Shown here piece after piece: positions 33,535 through 43,233 of a DNA stretch of 64,000 nucleotides. A program made the translations under genes and the position numbers. The notes beneath the pieces are model-generated. The model was not told where the DNA came from. It was given only the letters and a program-made list of their open reading frames with translations, and searched no databases. This DNA is from Algoriphagus vanfongensis DSM 17529 (lineage in GTDB: Bacteria; Bacteroidota; Bacteroidia; Cytophagales; Cyclobacteriaceae): positions 186,001 through 250,000 of the forward strand of contig NZ_AUBX01000010.1 of assembly GCF_000429465.1 (NCBI RefSeq), written 5' to 3'. Each line of letters opens with the position of its first letter. Position 1 is the first letter of the stretch.

Positions 33535-35181
33535 TTAATTTTCTAAAACCTGTTTCTCCTCCAGCAAAACCTTTTTTAAAGTTTCATACTCCAGATCCTG
33601 AACGGCTATTTTCTGATCGATAGAAAGGGCAGCCGCGGCGGCGGCACTTTGTCCCAAAATCATAAATACCGGCTCCATCCGGATCGAACCAAAAGCAGTA
33701 TGTGAACTCGACACACAAACCGGAACGAAAAGATTTGTCACTTCATCCTTTTTTGGGATCAATGTTCCGTAGGAAATTGAATAAGGCTGCTTTGGGTGAA
33801 CTCCGATATCTCCTTCATTTTGCACAAATCCTTCCGGAGTCACAAATCGCTGGGTATTGTGAGAATCCAAGGAATAGGAACCCATTCCTACAGGTTGAGG
33901 TACTTCTTTGGCTCCCAATACATCGTGCTCAGTCATCACATAGGCCCCGATCATCCGACGTGCTTCTCGTACATAAATCTGATGCGGCCAACCTCCATTA
34001 TCCGTGAATTCATCAGCTGCCAAGCCGTACTTGGCCATCTCTTCTCGGACTTCTTGGGGAACTTTGGGATCATGTGAAAGAAAATACATCAGGCCCTTCT
34101 GGTAATCGGTATGCTCTTGGATGATCTCCTTTCTCCTTTCATAGCTAGCTTCCGGATAGTCGTAGTTCTTTCCGATATAATCTGTGCTAAAAGGCCCATG
34201 ATTATTGGTGTCCGTCTTATTATTTGGAATTGGGTCAAACTTGTCGAAAGTCTCATCCCAGCCTGCTGCATAGACTCTGGCCAGCAATTCATATCGGGCT
34301 GGGTCATAGTTCTCGGGTTTTTCAAATGGAATCAAATTGTCTGGATTACGGCTTAAGGCCATCCGGAAATTATAGGCTTGAAGTCTTTTGTCTCCCTCTC
34401 CATTGGTTCCAGGAGGCTGATCAGAAATTTCCGGCAAAAGTCCAGAACTTGGATCTCCGGGAATGACATAAGCACTGATAGAGTCTTGGAAATAATGCCT
34501 GTGTTGATAGACTCCCACCTGAACACCATTCCAACTTTCTCCATAGACCGAATTGGCCTCTCTCCCTACAAAATAGCTCACACCGGCAGCTGCCATCAGA
34601 TCCCCTTCGTAAGTGGCATCGATGAACATTTTACCATGAAAGCTCTTCCCAGAAAGAGTTTGAAATGATTGGATAGCTCCATTTTCCAGCACTAGCCCTT
34701 TCTCCCGATCTAGCCATTCATCGCTATAGATTTTCAGCGCATTTTCTCTTGCAAAATCTTCAAAAATCTGTTCTGCAACATGCGGTTCAAAAATCCACAT
34801 GGTTCGATTTGCTCCGTCCATGGCTGGTGTTCCTTGACCTTTATTGCCATACGCTTCACGCTTTTGCCACTTCCAAGCCGAGTCTTGTTCGTAGTGTAAA
34901 TAGATTCGATGATAGAATTCCCTTGCCAAACCACCGATCACCGATTTGTTACCAGTGTCAGTAAACCCCAAACCTCCGGAGGAAAGTCCACCCAGATGAA
35001 TATCTGGTGAAACAATCAGAACTGACTTCCCCATTTTCTTGGCTTGAACGGCTGCAGTTATTGCGGCTGAAGTTCCTCCATAGATGATAATGTCTGCTTC
35101 GAATTGGTTTTCAACTTTTGGTTTGCAGGAAAAAACCAATCCAAGAATAAGGATTCTAAAAAGATAGGATTTATAAGACAT
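33535..35181 (-). CDS. FAD-dependent oxidoreductase lipoprotein (FAD_oxidored family)
   Basis: This 548-residue protein has a lipoprotein signal ending at VFSC (Cys19), then a dinucleotide-binding motif in DIIIYGGTSAAITAAVQAKK (about 30-49) and the family-typical GGLSSGGLGFTDTGN. FIDATYEGDLMAAAGVSYFVGRE around residues 187-209 and the C-terminal GQSAAAAA region also fit FAD_oxidored proteins, which are often annotated as xanthan-lyase-like or glycan-utilisation proteins. The substrate is unknown. Its periplasmic or outer-membrane location is inferred from the lipobox. It stands alone between an orphan secreted gene and an aminotransferase gene, 88 bp from the latter. Confidence 0.88.
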   Translation of the reverse strand: MSYKSYLFRILILGLVFSCKPKVENQFEADIIIYGGTSAAITAAVQAKKMGKSVLIVSPDIHLGGLSSGGLGFTDTGNKSVIGGLAREFYHRIYLHYEQDSAWKWQKREAYGNKGQGTPAMDGANRTMWIFEPHVAEQIFEDFARENALKIYSDEWLDREKGLVLENGAIQSFQTLSGKSFHGKMFIDATYEGDLMAAAGVSYFVGREANSVYGESWNGVQVGVYQHRHYFQDSISAYVIPGDPSSGLLPEISDQPPGTNGEGDKRLQAYNFRMALSRNPDNLIPFEKPENYDPARYELLARVYAAGWDETFDKFDPIPNNKTDTNNHGPFSTDYIGKNYDYPEASYERRKEIIQEHTDYQKGLMYFLSHDPKVPQEVREEMAKYGLAADEFTDNGGWPHQIYVREARRMIGAYVMTEHDVLGAKEVPQPVGMGSYSLDSHNTQRFVTPEGFVQNEGDIGVHPKQPYSISYGTLIPKKDEVTNLFVPVCVSSSHTAFGSIRMEPVFMILGQSAAAAAALSIDQKIAVQDLEYETLKKVLLEEKQVLEN

Positions 35182-35269
35182 TTTGGGTCAGATTGTTAGA
35201 GAGAATAATATAGCCCTAAAAAAAAGCTAGAGTCCTACCGCCCTTCAGAAAAACAATTTTAAAAAGAAA

Positions 35270-36418
35270 CTAGAACCTTTCCATCACCCTAATCAATCGA
35301 TTGATATCCTCTTGATTATTAAACACATTCACAGACACTCTTAAAGAAGTTCCCCGCACCGAAACATAGATTTTTTCTTTTTCTAAAACCTCTTTAAGTT
35401 CTAAGGGATTGAGTTCCTTTTTCAAAGGAAGCTCAAATAAATGGTTGGATGAAAAAGAACTCAAATCCATTCCCAAACCTCGGCTTTCCTGATATTCGGC
35501 CAATTGTTTCTTCAATTCAAAATCATAAGATTGGATCGTTTCTGGAGTCCAATCCAAGATTTGTTTCAGAGATTGCTCAAGCATCGGCATCAGCACAAAA
35601 TGACTCGTTTCACCCACATCAAAACGATTGGCTTGAGGCAGGTATTTTTCCTGGTAATCCGTCAAACTGGAAAAGACCTGTGAATTGGTTCGGTTCATCC
35701 ACGACTCTTCCAAAGGTCTCCCCTGATCAAAAGCGGCACTGAAATAAGCGATCCCCAAGGAATAAGGCCCAAGCAACCATTTGTAAGTAGCGCAGATCAA
35801 AGCATCAATTTGACAGGCTTTGACATCGATGGGCATTGCACCAACGGATTGAGTCCCATCGACAATAAAGCAAGCACCAACTTCCTTACATTTCGCTCCT
35901 ATAGCTTCCAAATCAAATCGACAGCCATTCATCCAATGCACGCTGGATATCAACACCACGGCTGTATTTTCATCTATTGCGTCCAGTATTCGCCGATTCC
36001 ATAGCTCATTTCGACCATCGGAAGCTTCAGGTCTTTGGATCACTTCCAAAGTAGCCTCGTTTTCGCTTGCCCAGCGATTGATGGAAAAATAACCGCTAGG
36101 GAACTCATCCTGAACGGTAATTGCCTTCTTTCCATTGGCAACTTTCCAGTTAGACAGAGCGACTGCAAAACCATAAGATGTACTGGGAATAATTGCTATT
36201 TCATCAACAGCGGATCCAATCAATCGGGAGAACAATCCTTTTACCCTTTTGACTCCATTGAAAAAATCATCTGGAGCGATCCTCTGAGGATTTCTCATGA
36301 GTTGCAAATCATCGATGGCCGCCTGCTCGGAGCTTTTCAAGACGGGCCCTCGATAGGCATTATTCAAATAAGAAACATCCTCAGCAAGAGAAAAAAGGTG
36401 TTTTTGGCAAGTGATCAT
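35270..36418 (-). CDS. Class V aminotransferase-fold PLP enzyme
   Basis: This 382-residue cytosolic enzyme is of class V fold (cysteine desulfurase / isopenicillin-N epimerase-like). The PLP lysine is Lys213 in ATYKWLLGPYSLG; His161 in SSVHWMNG stacks on the ring, and Asp187 and Gln190 in VDGTQSVGA bind PLP. There is no active-site Cys loop typical of cysteine desulfurases in the C-terminal part, so a transaminase, lyase or epimerase role is more likely. Neighbours give no pathway. It is not a close match to PhnW-type phosphonate transaminases by motif, although they share the fold. Confidence 0.88.
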   Translation of the reverse strand: MITCQKHLFSLAEDVSYLNNAYRGPVLKSSEQAAIDDLQLMRNPQRIAPDDFFNGVKRVKGLFSRLIGSAVDEIAIIPSTSYGFAVALSNWKVANGKKAITVQDEFPSGYFSINRWASENEATLEVIQRPEASDGRNELWNRRILDAIDENTAVVLISSVHWMNGCRFDLEAIGAKCKEVGACFIVDGTQSVGAMPIDVKACQIDALICATYKWLLGPYSLGIAYFSAAFDQGRPLEESWMNRTNSQVFSSLTDYQEKYLPQANRFDVGETSHFVLMPMLEQSLKQILDWTPETIQSYDFELKKQLAEYQESRGLGMDLSSFSSNHLFELPLKKELNPLELKEVLEKEKIYVSVRGTSLRVSVNVFNNQEDINRLIRVMERF

Positions 36419-36464
36419 AGACTAAAGAAAGCAAATAAAAGACAAACCTTAAGTTGGTTTAAAT

Positions 36465-37646
36465 TTATGAGTTTTCAAGATTCAGTCTTACAAATGCCAA
36501 CTCATCGTCGATATTTTCAAAAAGCCAAATAGCTCCGTCTTTCATAAAATGTAAATCTGGAACAGACTTCACTTCAGGTAACTCTGACTCCTGTAGCAAA
36601 TTAAAATCCTGGTCAAAAATACTGAGATAGACCACGGCTCCAGTAGGAATGTATTCCCCGAATTCATTGACTTCTTCACCGAAAATTTTTCTTTCGGAAA
36701 ATCTATAAAAGCGCTGCTGCTCCTCATCCCATAGAAATCCTTTGTAGCTAATGTCTTCCTCAAATTTCTTTCTGATATCAATCATTTTACCACCTTCCAT
36801 CTCCACTTCTTTGGGCGGTTGATACGTCCGCTTTGCTCCAAGTAGCGGAGTTTCCCAGCTTTTTACTGTCACGCTATCCGTCTTCAGGTCCATGATGACG
36901 ACTTCGTTGTATGCGTTTGTGTTCAAAATAATCCTGTCATTCACCAAGTCCGAATAAACAGATGGTCCAAAGCCTCCTGCCGGGTTACCATTGTAGAGAA
37001 TATTGACCCGAAACTCATTGGCTTTATCAAAATAATCCAACTCCTTCACGGTATAGGTTTTAGTCTCCATATCAATATCCAACAGACTGTATTCGTAGCC
37101 GTCCCATTTGAGTGCCAACACCACCACACGGGTAGGATCATTGACCAGTTCGAAGACTTGAATGGGATAATATTCAGTACTTCCGAGATATTCAGCAGCT
37201 ATTTTCTCCAGTTCCAGATCTCCAACTAACTGGGCTTCCTGATCAAAGACCTTGTAAACCATGTAGTTTTTGATCAAAAGATCTCCATTTTCTCTCAGTG
37301 AAAATCCGGATAAATAGGGCCCCAAACCATTAGGTCCTTCTTTTTCAAATTGGATTTTGTTGCTTAGTTCAAGCTTATTGAGATCGATCTTTTCAGCGAT
37401 ATAGTCCTCGTGATTCAAATTGATCAGGTAGCTTTTGTCCGACGAAAGTTGAGACATAAACATCCCGTATTTCAAATACAAAAAATCATTGCCCGCATCG
37501 ACCATCACCGTATCCAGAGAAATGGCGATGGGATCATTCACCTGTGTTTTCTGATTTTCACTGGATCCGCAGGAGCTCAAAATAAGACAAACTCCCAATG
37601 AGAGTAAAAAGACGTTTTTCAAGGTTTTAAAAATTTTCAGTTTCAA
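36465..37646 (-). CDS. DUF4221 lipoprotein, beta-propeller-like
   Basis: This 393-residue protein has a lipoprotein signal ending LSSC (Cys26). The mature part looks like repeated beta-sheet blades and fits the DUF4221 family, which is expanded in Cyclobacteriaceae and resembles six-bladed propellers. Its function is unknown. It lies 46 bp upstream of the aminotransferase gene on the same strand, so the two may be cotranscribed. Confidence 0.75.
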   Translation of the reverse strand: MKLKIFKTLKNVFLLSLGVCLILSSCGSSENQKTQVNDPIAISLDTVMVDAGNDFLYLKYGMFMSQLSSDKSYLINLNHEDYIAEKIDLNKLELSNKIQFEKEGPNGLGPYLSGFSLRENGDLLIKNYMVYKVFDQEAQLVGDLELEKIAAEYLGSTEYYPIQVFELVNDPTRVVVLALKWDGYEYSLLDIDMETKTYTVKELDYFDKANEFRVNILYNGNPAGGFGPSVYSDLVNDRIILNTNAYNEVVIMDLKTDSVTVKSWETPLLGAKRTYQPPKEVEMEGGKMIDIRKKFEEDISYKGFLWDEEQQRFYRFSERKIFGEEVNEFGEYIPTGAVVYLSIFDQDFNLLQESELPEVKSVPDLHFMKDGAIWLFENIDDELAFVRLNLENS

Positions 37647-37733
37647 CTAATTTCTATGAAAGATAGAAACAGGAACTTAAACCTCTACTTATCAAATAGT
37701 TATTTGATGTTAAAAAAAAGGAGAACAAAAAAA

Positions 37734-37752
37734 GGGATTCTTATTGAATCCC
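37734..37752 (-). terminator. Terminator overlapping the stop codon of the acyltransferase gene
   Basis: On the minus strand GGGATTC and GAATCCC pair around a 5-nt loop and are followed by TTTTTTTG. The TAA stop codon at 37741-37743 lies in the loop. Confidence 0.7.
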
Positions 37753-38298
37753 CATCTCCGGATATTTGGGAGTGACACCTCGCCCAAACTCCATCATTTC
37801 GGCTATTTGACCATCCATATCTCCATTGGGATAGATGGCAGGTCCGATACCGGCTTCTTTCTTTTTATAGTCTAGATATCCCACTACCACGGGAACATCA
37901 GCTCCGAGAGCAATGTGATAAAAACCCGTTTTCCATTTTTTCACAGCGCTGCGGGTGCCTTCTGGAGTCACCATGATGACCAGTTCGTCAGAGTCCTTCA
38001 GCATCGTGATCATGGCTTCGGTATAGGTTTGTTTTCTCCCTCCTGGGATTCTCTTTCTATCAATTGAGATTCCACCCAATCCTTTGATCAACCAACCCAA
38101 AGGGCCTACCATCACTTCTTTTTTGATCGTGAATCGAACCGGAATATCCATCAGATAAAATGCCGCTCTGGCATAGAGCAGATCCCAATTGGAAGTATGA
38201 GGAATCGCTATCATCACGGCTTTCTTTAAGCCCTTGGGCCAATTATCGTTGAGAGACCAGCCGGTCACCCAAAATACTATGCGCGCTAGAAACTTCAT
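37741..38298 (-). CDS. PlsC-like acyltransferase
   Basis: This 185-residue protein carries the acyltransferase motif H-X4-D in PHTSNWDLL (His34, Asp39) and PEGTRS at 112-117, the phosphate-binding EGTR block. It should transfer acyl chains to a glycerol-phosphate or similar acceptor at the inner membrane. It is shorter than classical PlsC (about 240 residues) and lacks an N-terminal membrane anchor beyond the first amphipathic stretch. It is the last of a run of lipid-related genes (accA, metallo-hydrolase, patatin, this gene), 7 bp after the patatin gene. Confidence 0.85.
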   Translation of the reverse strand: MKFLARIVFWVTGWSLNDNWPKGLKKAVMIAIPHTSNWDLLYARAAFYLMDIPVRFTIKKEVMVGPLGWLIKGLGGISIDRKRIPGGRKQTYTEAMITMLKDSDELVIMVTPEGTRSAVKKWKTGFYHIALGADVPVVVGYLDYKKKEAGIGPAIYPNGDMDGQIAEMMEFGRGVTPKYPEMGIQ

Positions 38299-38305
38299 TT
38301 TTGAT

Positions 38306-39100
38306 TTATTTTTTTGTCTTGCTATTGCTTAGTTCCAATATTGATGGATTCTCATCTATGAAGACACTTACCTGTTCATATCCTACCTGAAAGAGTTCTT
38401 TGGCTTTTTTGAGATCAAATACTCCGTATTTTCCCAATCCCGGAACTTCCAGAAAATAGTCACACTTTGGCTTGCGACTATACACATTATGATTCATCAT
38501 CATGATTACCGATCTCTCGATGAGGCTTTTCATATTGGTGATATTACTCTCTTGAGGGAGGTGATTGCAATTGACTCCAATTACGAAATCGCAGATCCCA
38601 TCCAGCGGCTCCACAGGAAGATTATTCAGTACTCCCCCATCGACCAGATGCTTTTTGCCAATGATGATCGGCTCAAACATCCCCGGAATACAGCAAGAAG
38701 CCATCACTGGGGGTATCAAAGGACCTTCTGAAAAATAGATGGTTTTTCCCTTTTTGATATCTGTAGCAGTGACCGTCAGGGGCACCTTAAGTTGGGAAAA
38801 GTCATTATGCTCAAAATACAATTTGAAGAGGCTTTCGATGCTACTCATCTTTAAAATGCCTCTCCAGGATATCGCAGGCCTCATAAACCGGAAAAAATTG
38901 GTATCCAAAATGATCTGCAAAATCTCCTCAGGCTGATACCCTTGACAATACATCGCCCCTGCTATGGCTCCTGCAGAGGTACCGCTTACTTGCGTCGGGT
39001 AGATGCCCGCTTCATTGAGTCCTTTGAGAACTCCCAGATGGGAAATCCCTCTGGCACCGCCGCCAGAAAGCGCCAAGCCGATTTTCAGCTTAGATTTCAT
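38306..39100 (-). CDS. Patatin-like phospholipase
   Basis: This protein is 264 residues from the ATG at 39100. It has the oxyanion-hole motif SGGGARG (12-18), the nucleophile elbow GTSAG (40-44, Ser42) and the catalytic Asp in VDGGVLNNLP. It should hydrolyse acyl esters of lipids in the cytoplasm or at the inner membrane, without a signal peptide. A start at 39130 is possible but would overlap the upstream gene by 41 bp and add ten unconserved residues; the chosen start overlaps by 11 bp. Close linkage with the PlsC-like gene suggests deacylation and reacylation of a lipid pool. Confidence 0.9.
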   Translation of the reverse strand: MKSKLKIGLALSGGGARGISHLGVLKGLNEAGIYPTQVSGTSAGAIAGAMYCQGYQPEEILQIILDTNFFRFMRPAISWRGILKMSSIESLFKLYFEHNDFSQLKVPLTVTATDIKKGKTIYFSEGPLIPPVMASCCIPGMFEPIIIGKKHLVDGGVLNNLPVEPLDGICDFVIGVNCNHLPQESNITNMKSLIERSVIMMMNHNVYSRKPKCDYFLEVPGLGKYGVFDLKKAKELFQVGYEQVSVFIDENPSILELSNSKTKK

Positions 39101-39929
39101 CGAGTTTGAAAGTTTGGTCCACGCGGACACCCTTTTCTGTCATTTTCACCGTGCAGCATTCATTGACAGCATCATGCTCAAAAAACAAGATGTATTCTTT
39201 CCTGGCTGCTTCTTCCAGAAACTTGGCTTTTTCATCCATGGTCAACAGAGGTCTAGTATCATAGCCCATCACATATGGAATCGGAATATGTCCTACCGAC
39301 GGCAGCAAATCCGCCACAAAAACCAGCGTTTTCCCTTTGTATTGAAGTTTGGGGAGCATCTGCTTGTCTGTGTGCCCATCTACTGTGATAAAGTCAAATC
39401 CCGGAAACAAAGAGCTTGTAGCCAAATCCACAAATTTCAATTGTCCCAACTCCTCCATGGGTAGGATGTTTTCTTCCAAAAACGAAGCTTTTTCTCGTGG
39501 ATTGGGGCGGGTAGCCCAGTTCCAATGATCCGGATTGGACCAATAGGTAGCCCGGGAAAATGTAGCTTCATATTGCCCATGACTCCCATATCGAATCCCC
39601 CCTCCACAATGATCAAAGTGCAGGTGAGTCAAGAAATTATCTGTGATTTGATGTAGCCCTACTCCCAGGTTTTTGAGAGATTTCTCTAGGCTATCCTCCC
39701 CGTGTAGATAGTAATGGGAGAAAAACTTCGCATCCTGCTTGTCTCCTATTCCATTATCGATCAGTACTACCCGATTGCCATCCACGACCAACAGCGATCT
39801 CATCGCCCATGTGCAGAGGTTATTTTCATCTGCTTGATTGGTTCGGGACCACAGAGTCTTGGGAACGACCCCAAACATGGCTCCTCCGTCCAATTTGAAA
39901 AATCCTGTGTTGACCGTGTATAATTCCAT
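39090..39929 (-). CDS. Metallo-beta-lactamase-fold hydrolase
   Basis: This protein is 279 residues from the ATG at 39929. The metal motif HxHxDH appears in THLHFDHCGG (about 102-109), with later ligands His in TVDGHTDK and Asp in VFVADLLPS. The size and motif order fit the lactonase-like branch of the superfamily. A start 12 codons upstream is possible, but MELYTVNTGFFKLDGGAMFG is the usual beginning of these proteins. There is no signal peptide. It overlaps the patatin gene and lies 107 bp from accA. The substrate is unknown. Confidence 0.88.
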   Translation of the reverse strand: MELYTVNTGFFKLDGGAMFGVVPKTLWSRTNQADENNLCTWAMRSLLVVDGNRVVLIDNGIGDKQDAKFFSHYYLHGEDSLEKSLKNLGVGLHQITDNFLTHLHFDHCGGGIRYGSHGQYEATFSRATYWSNPDHWNWATRPNPREKASFLEENILPMEELGQLKFVDLATSSLFPGFDFITVDGHTDKQMLPKLQYKGKTLVFVADLLPSVGHIPIPYVMGYDTRPLLTMDEKAKFLEEAARKEYILFFEHDAVNECCTVKMTEKGVRVDQTFKLDEI

Positions 39930-40036
39930 TTGGGCTATTGATTGAGGGTAAAAAACCAGAAGCAACCTTAACCTAAGAAAAGATTGCTTCTTTCAAAATG
40001 CAGCTCGTCGGAAATCATCCAACGCTTCTTGCTAGT

Positions 40037-40984
40037 TTATTCTACTACTACTCCCATGGAGCAGAATTTGTCGATTCTTTGCTCGATTCTTTTTTCCGGC
40101 TTGATTTTGTCCAGTTCTTTCAAAGCTTCCAAAATCGCCGCTTTGATGGTACCAGCCATCCATTTCAGATCTTTATGTGCTCCTCCGAGTGGTTCAGGAA
40201 TGATGTCGTCGATCAATCCATTTCCCTTCATATCGGTCGCTGTAGGCTTTAATGCTTCGGCCGCCTGCTCTTTGTAGTCCCAAGATCTCCAAAGGATAGT
40301 GGAGCAGTTTTCTGGAGAAATCACAGAATACCAAGAATTCTCCAGCATCATGACTTTGTCTCCGATCGCGATCCCCAAAGCTCCCCCTGAGGCACCTTCA
40401 CCGATGATGATGCAGATCACTGGGACTTTCAGAGTGAACATCTCCTTGATATTGCGGGCGATGGCTTCGCCTTGTCCACGCTCTTCAGCTTCCATTCCTG
40501 GAAAGGCTCCCGGAGTGTCGATCAGAGTGACGATAGGCTTGCCAAACTTCTCTGCCATTTTCATCAAGCGCAAAGCCTTCCGATACCCTTCAGGATTGGC
40601 CATCCCAAAGTTTCTCATCTGACGTTGTTTAGTATTTCTCCCTTTCTGTTGTCCGATAAACATCACAGTGCGTCCATCCAGATCTCCGAGTCCGCCGACC
40701 ATGGCTTTATCGTCAGAGACATTACGGTCTCCATGGAGTTCTACAAACTCATTGGTCATCTCATAGATGTAATCCAATGAATATGGTCTATCAGCATGTC
40801 TGGAAAGCTGCACCCGCTGCCAACGGGTCAGATTTTCGAAGGTCTCTTTTTTCAACGCGAGGATTTTTTCTTCAAGGGATTGAATATCCGAACTTAAATC
40901 GATATTTCTACCTTTGGCCAAATCCTTCATTTCCTGAAGTTTTTGCTCTAAATCAGCTATTGGCTTTTCGAATTCTAATACCAT
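40037..40984 (-). CDS. accA: Acetyl-CoA carboxylase carboxyltransferase subunit alpha
   Basis: This subunit transfers the carboxyl group from carboxybiotin to acetyl-CoA, the committed step of fatty acid synthesis, together with AccD. From the ATG at 40984 it has 315 residues, the normal AccA length, and starts [19 protein letters not shown]. Conserved blocks include [36 protein letters not shown] and SPEGC-like [11 protein letters not shown] (here Asn for Gly). A frame 15 codons longer exists but has no family support. It heads a minus-strand run of lipid-related genes; AccD is not in the window. Confidence 0.97.
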   Translation of the reverse strand: MVLEFEKPIADLEQKLQEMKDLAKGRNIDLSSDIQSLEEKILALKKETFENLTRWQRVQLSRHADRPYSLDYIYEMTNEFVELHGDRNVSDDKAMVGGLGDLDGRTVMFIGQQKGRNTKQRQMRNFGMANPEGYRKALRLMKMAEKFGKPIVTLIDTPGAFPGMEAEERGQGEAIARNIKEMFTLKVPVICIIIGEGASGGALGIAIGDKVMMLENSWYSVISPENCSTILWRSWDYKEQAAEALKPTATDMKGNGLIDDIIPEPLGGAHKDLKWMAGTIKAAILEALKELDKIKPEKRIEQRIDKFCSMGVVVE

Positions 40985-41231
40985 TTTGGTGATTTTTGAA
41001 AGAAACAAAGATAAGTCAAAAACTGGCAAAGTCTAAAGGTATTGTCCATGGATGGCTAGCGGAAAAGACAAACGCAACCTAATCCACTGAATACTAAAGA
41101 AATAAAGAGAGCCACTACCGCTTATAATGAAATAGTCTCGGTGAATCTTACTTCTCACTAAGGGATTCAAACCAATCCTCTTTATTTTTGAGGATATATC
41201 AGGAGTCATCAAAGGCTCCTATACAGAATCA

Positions 41232-42029
41232 ATGATGGAAAATGCACTCAACCTGAGGTCTGTCCATGTGACACGATACATCCTTCCTCTGCGAGAAGGT
41301 GGGTCTCTGCCCGCATTGGCTGATGCTGATGATGGCTTCAAATATGTACTCAAATTCAGAGGAGCTGGACAACGGGAAAAAGCCCTGATCGCGGAGTTGC
41401 TGGGAGGAGAAATAGCGCGTAAGTTGGGTTTGAAAGTACCTGAATTGGTTTTTGCAGCATTGGATCCAGCATTTGGAAGATCCGAAGGTGATGAAGAGAT
41501 TCAAGATCTGCTCAAAGGAAGCCAAGGACTAAACCTTGCTTTGCACTTTTTGTCAGGAGCCATCAATTACGATGCTTTGGCCATGTCATTGGATCCCCTC
41601 TTGGCTTCCAAGATCGTCTGGCTAGACATGCTGATCACCAATGTGGACCGTACTTTTCGCAACACCAACATGCTGATGTGGAACCGGGAACTTTGGTTGA
41701 TTGACCATGGAGCGTCGTTTTTATTTCAGCACAATTGGAGCAATTGGCAGAAAAGTGCCACCAATACGTTTCCTATCATCAAAAACCATGTGCTGCTACC
41801 ACAAGCCAGTCTTTTGACAGAAGCAAACGAGGAACTAAGACAACTAGTAAATCCTGATTTCTTCGAAAAGCTTGTCCAACTCATCCCCGATGAATGGCTT
41901 TTGGCCGGAGGGGATGAAGAGAATCCAGCGGTAGCCAGAAAGGTCTATTCAGACTTTTTGACTTTGAGACTTTCCCATTCAGATCAATTCACCAAAGAAA
42001 GCCAAGATGCAAGGACAGCACTTCTATGA
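41232..42029 (+). CDS. HipA-like kinase
   Basis: This 265-residue protein has a HipA-like kinase core without the N-terminal subdomain of classical HipA. Lys41 in KYVLKFRG fits the ATP-binding lysine, NVDRTFRNTN (137-146, Asp139) fits the catalytic loop and LIDHGASF (156-163, Asp158) the metal-binding segment. It may start at Met1 or Met2. It overlaps the DUF3037 gene by 23 bp, a pairing found in many bacteria. HipA kinases phosphorylate translation factors in toxin-antitoxin modules; whether this short form does so is not known. It has no adjacent DNA-binding antitoxin of HipB type. Confidence 0.82.
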   Translation: MMENALNLRSVHVTRYILPLREGGSLPALADADDGFKYVLKFRGAGQREKALIAELLGGEIARKLGLKVPELVFAALDPAFGRSEGDEEIQDLLKGSQGLNLALHFLSGAINYDALAMSLDPLLASKIVWLDMLITNVDRTFRNTNMLMWNRELWLIDHGASFLFQHNWSNWQKSATNTFPIIKNHVLLPQASLLTEANEELRQLVNPDFFEKLVQLIPDEWLLAGGDEENPAVARKVYSDFLTLRLSHSDQFTKESQDARTALL

Positions 42030-42390
42030 GTATGCCATCATCCGGGTGGTACCACGGGTGGAGCGAGAGGAATTTATCAATGCCGGAGTCATAATCTGTG
42101 ATTGGAAAGGTGGCTTTCTAAAGGCCAAAATCAACCTTCCTACCGAGAAACTCCTGTGCCTGGATCCTGAGGCTGATTTGGAAATCATCCAATCCAATCT
42201 GATGTCTTTTGAAAAAATCTGTGAAGGAAATCAAAAAGGCAGTCCAATAGGCGACATGGATTTGGCCTCCCGATTTAGATGGCTGACAGCCGTGAGAAGT
42301 TCTGTGATCCAAACTTCCAGACCTCATAATGGATTCTCCAATGACCTCAATCAAACTCTTGAAAAACTCTTTGAAGAACAAGTAAAATAA
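42007..42390 (+). CDS. DUF3037 protein, partner of HipA-like kinase
   Basis: This 127-residue protein starts MQGQHFYEYAIIRVVPRV and continues EREEFINAGVIICDW, the family-typical DUF3037 opening. No catalytic motif, signal or membrane segment is seen. The start codon lies 23 bp inside the end of the HipA-like gene in another frame, implying translational coupling and fixed stoichiometry. Its function is unknown; an inhibitor, adaptor or substrate of the kinase would fit the arrangement. Confidence 0.85.
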   Translation: MQGQHFYEYAIIRVVPRVEREEFINAGVIICDWKGGFLKAKINLPTEKLLCLDPEADLEIIQSNLMSFEKICEGNQKGSPIGDMDLASRFRWLTAVRSSVIQTSRPHNGFSNDLNQTLEKLFEEQVK

Positions 42391-42402
42391 CCCCATAAAA
42401 CC

Positions 42403-43233
42403 TTGAAAAAGCTCAAAACCTCATTTTTCCTTTCTCTTTTTCTTCTCATATGTGTCACCGTACAGAGTCAGGCTCAGGTGGACACCGTCATGACTTTTAG
42501 CAAATCCATGAGTAAGGAGATCAAAGCAGTAATTATTTCACCAGAAAGACTAGACGCCTCCAAACAGTACCCAGTCACTTACCTGCTGCATGGCTACTCG
42601 GGCAACTATAAATCTTGGATAGAAGGAGTTCCAGAATTGGTAGACTTGGCGGAGCGCTATCAAATGATCATTGTCACTCCAGACGGCAACTTTGACAGCT
42701 GGTATTGGGATAGCCCTGAGAAGCCCGAGTCGAACTACGAGACCTATATCGCTCAGGAACTAGTCTCCTTCGTAGATGCCAACTATCCGACTATTAACAG
42801 CAAAGAAGGTAGAGCAATCACAGGACTCAGCATGGGAGGACATGGGGCCTTATTTTTGGCATTTAGACATCAGGATATCTTTGGGGCAGCAGGGAGTCAA
42901 AGCGGTGGTGTAGATATCACTCCATTTCCTGAAAGTTGGAATATGAAATCCTATCTGGGAGCAAAATCCAATTTTCCTCAGCGGTGGAAAGATTACTCTG
43001 TCATGGGACAAATTCACCTGCTCAGCAGAGACCGCCTGCCGATTATCATCCACTGTGGGACAGATGATTTTTTCTATCCAGCCAATCTCAAATTGCACGA
43101 GGAACTCACCTATCAAAACATCCCGCATACTTTTACCGCAAATCCCGGTGGACATAATTGGGACTATTGGAAAGAGTCAGTCCAGTATCAGCTTTTATTC
43201 TTCCACAATTTCTTTCGCAGTTCTAAGCCCTAA
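42403..43233 (+). CDS. Secreted esterase, alpha/beta hydrolase (putative esterase / EstA-like)
   Basis: This 276-residue exported hydrolase has a signal peptide to about residue 25 (QSQAQ). The oxyanion region TYLLHGYSGNYKSW (59-72), nucleophile GLSMGG (141-146, Ser143), acid HCGTDDFFY and catalytic His in PGGHNWDYWK match the putative-esterase family (feruloyl/acetyl esterase, S-formylglutathione hydrolase-like). The start codon is TTG at 42403, chosen because it gives a full signal peptide 12 bp after the preceding stop. The gene is convergent with the DUF5690 gene and overlaps it by 11 bp. Confidence 0.9.
   Translation: MKKLKTSFFLSLFLLICVTVQSQAQVDTVMTFSKSMSKEIKAVIISPERLDASKQYPVTYLLHGYSGNYKSWIEGVPELVDLAERYQMIIVTPDGNFDSWYWDSPEKPESNYETYIAQELVSFVDANYPTINSKEGRAITGLSMGGHGALFLAFRHQDIFGAAGSQSGGVDITPFPESWNMKSYLGAKSNFPQRWKDYSVMGQIHLLSRDRLPIIIHCGTDDFFYPANLKLHEELTYQNIPHTFTANPGGHNWDYWKESVQYQLLFFHNFFRSSKP

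Noticed and set aside
35270..36418. PhnW-type phosphonate transaminase
   Set aside because: The protein has the class V fold but lacks context and motif similarity to PhnW, and lies 9 kb from the phosphonate operon with unrelated neighbours.
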